Origin: Saccopteryx bilineata | Lineage: Eukaryota; Chordata; Mammalia; Chiroptera; Emballonuridae | Direction: 5' to 3' | DNA length: 64,000 nt | Assembly: GCF_036850765.1 (NCBI RefSeq) | Contig: NC_089494.1 | Coordinates: forward strand, 55,941,809 to 56,005,808 | Part shown: one piece after another, positions 58,276 through 64,000 of the stretch | Numbering within the stretch: the first letter of the stretch is position 1 | Layout: every line of letters starts with the position of its first letter | Program-made: the position numbers and the translations under genes | The notes under the pieces: model-generated | Databases searched by the model: none | What the model was told of the DNA's origin: nothing | The model's input: the letters and a program-made list of their open reading frames with translations, nothing else

Positions 58276-58504
58276 TACACATGTGCCTGCACAAATTAAG
58301 AAAGTGCATATGAGTGAGCACATGAAAAAGAAAAATGGTAACGGCAGGCAAATCCACTGTTTTTCTTAAAGAACATGCTTTCTTTAATGAGCATGAAATG
58401 AACTGTGACCTCATTTCATCAGGGTTCCTGCATATCTGTCTACAAGTGAGCCTTTTGTTGCAAATTTCATTTGTATAAAGTAGCTCTTTCTCCTGTGCTG
58501 TCCT

Positions 58505-58900
58505 TTAGACACATTCATCAATAAATATTCACTGAATTCTCCCTGTGTCTCAGTGACTGGTCTAAGTACTTTGCTTAAAATGGTGAACAAAACAGAAATC
58601 CTTGCTCTCGGGGTGTTTGTATTCTAGTGGAGACAGAAAATAAACCGTAACTTAAAACATAATTACATAGTACATTAGAATGTTAAGTGCTAGACTTGTG
58701 CTATGAAGAAAAGAAATAGGGTAAAGTTGATCAGTAGCATTGGTGGTTGCAGTTTTTAATAGGGAAGACCCATTGAAAAGGTGGCCGTTTGAGTAGAGAC
58801 TTGAAGAATATGAGGAAGGTAACCATGCAGATGTCTGGGGAAAGCGTGCACCAGGCAGAGAACAGCAAGTGCAGACACGGAGTCTAGAGTGACTGGAGCA
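58505..58900 (+). repeat. Ancient mammalian repeat, probably L2
   Basis: 'ttgctctcggggtgtttgta' with 'ttctagtggagacagaaaat' and 'gagaacagcaagtgcaga' follow the well-known L2-like order (tracts of 'tagtggggagacagacaat' and 'ggaacagcaagtgcaaag'). Confidence 0.6.
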
Positions 58901-59106
58901 GGTTATGAAAAAGGAAACACAGGAGGAGACAGGTCAGAGCAATAGCAGGGCTAGGCACCAGCTGCTGCAGAACTGTTCCTCTGCTGCGGGTGGACTTGGT
59001 GGGAGAGCTAACCGTGCCACTTCCTCTTCAACTGTACTGATCTGCAAGCAGGCACATCACTTCCTGGGTCTCCGAGTCATTAAAGGGGAAGGTATATTTT
59101 TATTTA

Positions 59107-59446
59107 CCTTATTTTTCTCCCCATAAGACACACCTGGCCATAAGATGCCCTAGGGTTTTAAGGAGGAAAATAAGAAAAAAAATATTCTGAACCAAATAGT
59201 GTTTTAAAGTATTTAATAAAATATACCACAATAATATTTCAACAATGTAAACTCAACCGCAGTATTAACAACCATTAGCACTGTTATTAACAAATGACAA
59301 GAGACTTTAATGTTCAAATACTCTAGTTGTCCAGGAACCCGCAGCAGGTAAAAAAAAGATTAAACAACTGCTCCATAAGATGCACAGGCATTTTCCCCTC
59401 CACTTTTGGGGAGGAAAAAGTGCATCTTATGGGGCAAAAAGTACAG
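59107..59446. mobile_element. Tc1/mariner (pogo-like) MITE
   Basis: Left CCTTATTTTTCTCCCCATAA and, as reverse complement, right CTGTACTTTTTGCCCCATAA, both followed by GA(C/T)(A/G)CAC-like text. TA flanks at 59105-59106 and 59447-59448. 340 bp. Confidence 0.85.
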
Positions 59447-60509
59447 TAATTATAAAACTAGGCACTTATTCCTTCCTCTCCTTCACGAGCACTGTACCCC
59501 TAAACCACCTTCTTTACAGAGAACCAGTGGACTGTGAGCTCCTTATCAGCAGGCAGTGGCTATATGCCCTGGTGCTTAATTAACTGAATTGATAGATTTA
59601 CAGACTAGGGCAGGCTCCGTTGCCATCATTTCTAAATTCTGTCAATGGTGAGAAAGACACATTCTCCAGCCTCCCTGCTTGGTAGACATCCAGCCTGTGT
59701 TTACATACCTCCTTTGGCAGAAAGCTCACCATCTCCAAAGCTTGTCCTATCTGCCAGTAGATACCTTTGTATATTGTTCTTTGGGACTTGTACTCATTGG
59801 TCCACTGGCACTTAAATAATCAATTATGGGTTGAGTAAGCAGCAGATTGTGATGGGAAGTGAGGACCTAAGAAGAAAGACCTTGTGTGGATCTGACTCTT
59901 GACTGAGCCATGTTAGGTTAGAGCACTCACACTTAGACTGGTACCTTTTATACAGAGGGAGAAGTGCTTAGTCTCATAGAACTTTCTTCCTGCTCCTCTT
60001 GGACTATGCTTCTCCACCTTTCCCTGTTGTGCTCCTCTGTGATATCCCCACAGCCGAGGAGTGGGTGTCTTCGGTCAGCATGTACTGGCTTAGGCCTCTC
60101 AGTCGGCTCTCAGTTTAGTCTGCCTCCTTCTCTAATCAGCTAGCTACAAGCAGTTCCACTTGCTGGGAGGGACAATCTCACCTCAGGTGAAGCTCAGATC
60201 TGCCCTTGATATTCTGAGGACTCATCTGTTAGGTTCGGGAGACTTGAGAATCCCTGCTTTTTCCATTGAGCCTCCCTGTAGCTTCCTTAGGTAGCTAGAA
60301 GCAAGCTCACTACCTCCTTCAGCCCCTCCCCTCCCTTGCTCTTGAGAACTTGCTCCCTGAGCCTGGACTCAGTCTCCCTGCCTCATTCATCTCCTTGTAC
60401 TGTTCCCTCTATCTTGTTAGAAACTAAAAGTGACTGCAGGGTGTACCATATTTGTTTTGTTAAATGGACAATTTAGAGAATTTTTAAAGTTTCTTTTGAC
60501 AATATGTTA

Positions 60510-60905
60510 ATTTTTTTTGTTTTTTTGTTTTGTTTTGTTTTGTATTTTTCTGAAGTTGGAAACAGGGAGGCAATCAGACAGACTACCACATGCGCCCGAC
60601 CAGGATCCACCTGGCATGCCCACCAGGGGGTGATGCTCTGCCCATTGGGGCGTTGTTCTGTTGCAACCAGGGCCATTCTAGCGCCTGAGGCAGAGGCCAT
60701 GGAGCCATCCTCAGCGCCCGGGCCAACTTTGCTCCAGTGAAGCCTTGGCTGCAGGAGGGGAAGAGAGAGAGAGAGAGGAAGGAGAGGGGGAGGGGAGGGG
60801 TGGAGAAGCAGATGGGCGCTTCTCCCGTGTGCCCTGGCTGGGAATCGAACCCGGGACTCTTGCACTCCAGGCCGACGCTCTACCACTGAGCCAGCTGGCC
60901 AGGGC
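60510..60905 (-). mobile_element. tRNA-derived SINE, family A
   Basis: Minus strand head GCCCTGGCCAGCTGGCTCAG, body and GAAAAATACAAAAC tail. Duplication GACAATATGTTA exact at 60498-60509 and 60906-60917. Confidence 0.95.
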
Positions 60906-62630
60906 GACAATATGTTATTTTCAACTATTGCTCTAACTTATTATCTGAACTCGATGATAGGGAAAATTGTGAGAGTCTGGTTATTATTATTTGGAACACA
61001 TCTCAGAATGAGTTTTTACTTCTAAATTATTTACACAGTGAAATCCTATTCCTCTACTAGAGCCCAGTTCAGGTGCCCCTTACTCTACTGTCATCGCTCA
61101 GTACTCTGCCGTAGTGATTGTGCCCTACTCAAGATCTCTTATTAGCACTTCATCCAGTAACTACATCATATATGCAAAATACTGATTCATGACATCAGTA
61201 TTTTTTATTTCTCCCTCTTGTTCACAACACATGTTGCAGAGATGTATTACAAACCATTAGCTCAGAATTGAGGCCATCTCCCTAATGTAATTTAAATAAT
61301 TGCATTGCATTGTAAAAGAAAAACTAGCCTTTGCAGTTTTATTGTCTCTTTCTTTCTCTTTTTCTTTTCTTCCTCCTCCTCCTTCTACTAGGCAATAATC
61401 CGCCTTGATAAACCTACTTGGCTATGATACTGCCACTGCTGAGAGCTCTCCTTTCTCTCATTCTCTGTCTCTCTCTCTCTCTGTCTCACAGGAACATATA
61501 ATCTGATATGAGTCATTGGGGAATTCTTCATAACCAACTCTCCTACAAGATTATAATCCTTGAGGGTTTTTTTCTATATTTTGTATCCTCCAAAGTTTAT
61601 AAATCGTCAGTAAATACTATGTTTGATGTTACCTTGAATTGAATTAATCCTGAGCTCTATATTTGGCTTAAGATCTTGATGGCAGGTTTTATGGAAACCT
61701 GTGTTACATATTGAACATTTCTACTTCATTGAGTTGCTAAGTGAAATAATTTTAAATCTTTCTTGTACTCAAGGGTTTTAAGATGGTTGTACTGAATATA
61801 AAATAACAGCATAACTATGGCTACTATTTATCATAAATTTGACAACATGCTTATTAATTTACGTAGATTAGACTGGTTTGTATATACTATTTAAAAATTC
61901 AATAGTTAATGAGACTAGGAATTTACTTGTGATAATATTAGACCCAAACTTCTGTTAATTACATAATCATAAAATAGGAAGTTTGAACAATTGTTTACAA
62001 TTCTATACAGGGCAATGTTTTATTTTAAGTGTATCTTTTTTCCCATTAAGGTGTCAAACATGTTAGTATGCAGAACAAGTTGCTCACTATTTGATTTACT
62101 TATTCTTTGATTTCAAAATTAAGATATTTTTAAAATATACTATTTTTTATAGTTAGGTTAATTAAAATTATTTTATTTTTAAAAAGCTTATCAATATGAA
62201 TGTTGACCAAATGTATAAAATATTTTGGCTTCTTAAATATATTTAGATTTTTAAATTAAAAAAAATAGGGTATGTTCTCAAACTGATGGTTCATATCTCT
62301 GTCTCATGTGACACGTGTCTCTTCAATGTCATGTTAGATGGAACTTATTTGTATGTCTGTTATTTCTCAAAGGATTTGACATGGGAGCTATATCTCTGAA
62401 GTCATTCATGTCTTTCAAAGCCTTGGAGCCTAATGTAGTGCCATGCATATCAGACCACTCAAATAATGTTTGCTGAAAACCAAAGTGAATGAGTTTAATA
62501 AGTATATTAGATTTTGTTTTTTCTAGCCACTTATTTTATATAGATTTATTAACCTGGACTAAAACTGTGATTATTATAAGCCAAAGGAAACAAGAAGGTA
62601 AGTACAAGTATTAAGACTTGGCATAACCAC

Positions 62631-62983
62631 CTGACCAGGCGGTGGCGCAGTGGATAGAGTGTCGGATTGGGACGCGGAGTACCCAGGTTCAAAACCCCGA
62701 GGTTGCCTGCTTGAGCATGGCCTCATCCGGCTTAAGCATGGCATGGAATCAGACGTGACCCCATGGTGACTGGCTTGAGCCCAAAGGTCACTAGCTTGAA
62801 CAGGGGGTTACTAGCTCTGCTGTAGCACCCCTCCCATCAAGGCTCATGTGAGAAAGCAATCAAGGAACAACTAAGGAGCTGCAATGCAGAATTGATGCTT
62901 CTCATCTCTCTCCCTTCCTGTCTGTCTGTCCCTATCTGTCCCTCTTTCTCTCTGTCTCTATCACCAAAAAAAAAAAAAAAAAA
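62631..62983 (+). mobile_element. tRNA-derived SINE, family D, full length
   Basis: Head CTGACCAGGCGGTGGCGCAG, GGTTCAAAACC B box, body with 'gagaaagcaatcaaggaaca', CT block, A tail of about 20. The 18-bp duplication AAGACTTGGCATAACCAC is exact at 62613-62630 and 62984-63001. Confidence 0.95.
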
Positions 62984-63283
62984 AAGACTTGGCATAACCA
63001 CAACAGTCATATTTTTCACCAAAAGAAAGCTTTGATCTTATTTTTCACCAAGAGAAGCCTTTATAAAAATGGTGTTCTATAAATTTATAACTTACTATAT
63101 AGAAATAAAATGTCAACTAAGTGCCATTGAAAACTTAAGAAATATTTTCATCTACCCTGAATTCTTTTGGTTATAAAAGGGTATTTGCTCCATAGTGAAA
63201 TTAGAGTTTTAAAAAATATTTTGAAGTAATTTCTAAAGCACTTCCAACTTTCTGAAGTATGTATTTTATTATCTGTGTTCTTT

Positions 63284-63411
63284 AATATATATATATTTTA
63301 AATATATATATATTATATTTATATAATATATATATATTTATATATATATATAAATATATATATATATTTTTTATTTTTTTATATATATATATATTTTTTA
63401 TTTTATATATT
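63284..63411. repeat. (TA)n low-complexity tract just upstream of exon 3
   Basis: Nearly pure TA/T sequence for about 125 bases, ending 31 bases before the exon 3 acceptor. It includes self-complementary blocks that could fold in RNA. Confidence 0.93.
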
Positions 63412-63442
63412 TATCCTCCCCTCTTTTTATTCCCTTTAAAAG

Positions 63443-63510
63443 CATTCTTCAGGTCATGACAGAAGGGAGAACTATAATTCGTATCAGAGGGCCTTCTCTC
63501 CAGAAGACAG
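63443..63510 (+). CDS. CWC22: CWC22 exon 3
   Basis: The acceptor CCCTTTAAAAG|CAT follows a pyrimidine-rich tract and the donor GACAG|GTAAGC ends it. Reading in phase 0 from exon 2 gives HSSGHDRRENYNSYQ then RAFSPED and two bases. Human CWC22, as I remember it, has PSSGHDRRENLNSYQRNSSPED here, so the exon is clearly homologous with four or so changes. The stretch is the low-complexity, Arg/Ser-rich N-terminal tail before the MIF4G domain. An alternative acceptor at TTCAG|GTC (63452) would drop ten bases and break the frame. Confidence 0.92.
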
Positions 63511-64000
63511 GTAAGCAGTTTTATGTGTTCTGAGTTCAATTTAAATATTTTATAGGAAGTTTAAGAAATTTCTTAGGTTCTTAGCATGAACAGCTTCTTT
63601 TTGATGATTTTATAAAGAATATTACTTGAGTGGCCTTGAGGAAAATCATTCTTGACTGTTCTAGGACTTTCTAATCTATGTTTTAAGTAACTTTTAGGTG
63701 AGAGGGAAGAACTTTAATATCTCTAATACTAAATAGAGTGAGTTTATAAAATGGAAAACTGAGTGGAAATCACATTATTTTGAGGTGCTGTTTTTACAGT
63801 TACTACTACCCTTACATTTGCATACCTCTTTATAGTGTTTAAAATATTACTTATATGTGTTATGGTCATGTTAAGATCAAAGATCCAGCAATATTATCAT
63901 TATATTCGTCATGCATTTATATGGGACTTTAATTATTTCACTTAGTAAACTGTGACAAAAATAATTTATGAAAGGAAAAATACCCTATAAACTTTCATTT

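Larger units (their letters stand above)
58039..63442 (+). other. CWC22: CWC22 intron 2
   Basis: 5.4 kb from GTAAGT to CTTTAAAAG. Apart from the repeats listed, 59450-60495, 60920-62610 and 63005-63280 show nothing I recognise. Confidence 0.8.

Overview
This window is nuclear DNA from a mammal, most likely a bat. It is AT-rich, full of LINE-1 sequence and carries at least two dozen tRNA-derived SINEs. It also holds unusually many DNA transposons for a mammal: hAT, Tc1/mariner and one Helitron. The SINE sequences do not look like the VES type of vespertilionid and phyllostomid bats, nor like the Rhinolophus type as I remember it. An emballonurid-like lineage is my guess, at low confidence.

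The only host gene I can support is the 5' part of CWC22, on the + strand. It has a CpG-rich promoter and a non-coding exon 1 ending at 39179, exon 2 at 57904-58038 with the start codon and the first nine codons (MKSSVAQIK), and exon 3 at 63443-63510 (HSSGHDRRENYNSYQ...SPED). The gene runs off the right edge. CWC22 is the spliceosomal factor that places EIF4A3 on RNA for exon-junction-complex assembly.

Layout. 1-5.9 kb: a nearly full-length LINE-1 (+) with intact ORF1 and a broken ORF2. 5.9-13.9 kb: intergenic, with SINE, MIR and old L1 pieces and a long hairpin at 12.35 kb. 13.9-19.7 kb: one old L1 that has received a hAT element, a SINE itself split by a mariner, a second SINE, a Helitron with an open helicase reading frame, and a second hAT. 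19.7-31 kb: intergenic, with SINEs, MIRs, a putative LTR holding a 24-bp tandem array of inverted CCAAT boxes, and old L1 pieces. 31.4-38 kb: a decayed ERVL-type endogenous retrovirus carrying SINEs, a mariner MITE and a solo LTR. 38.7-39.6 kb: CWC22 promoter and exon 1. 39.2-57.9 kb: intron 1, containing a 6.8-kb antisense L1 with tandem 5'UTR monomers inserted in a hAT element. 58.0-63.4 kb: intron 2.

The most unusual signals are: the Helitron with exact AT-target boundaries; an EN/RT reading-frame offset shared by both large L1 copies and lying on an A-rich run that in one copy is a canonical -1 slippery heptamer; a mariner whose internal deletion leaves an in-frame 101-codon fusion; the 24-bp-spaced CCAAT array; and a 36-bp-arm hairpin resembling a template-switch scar.
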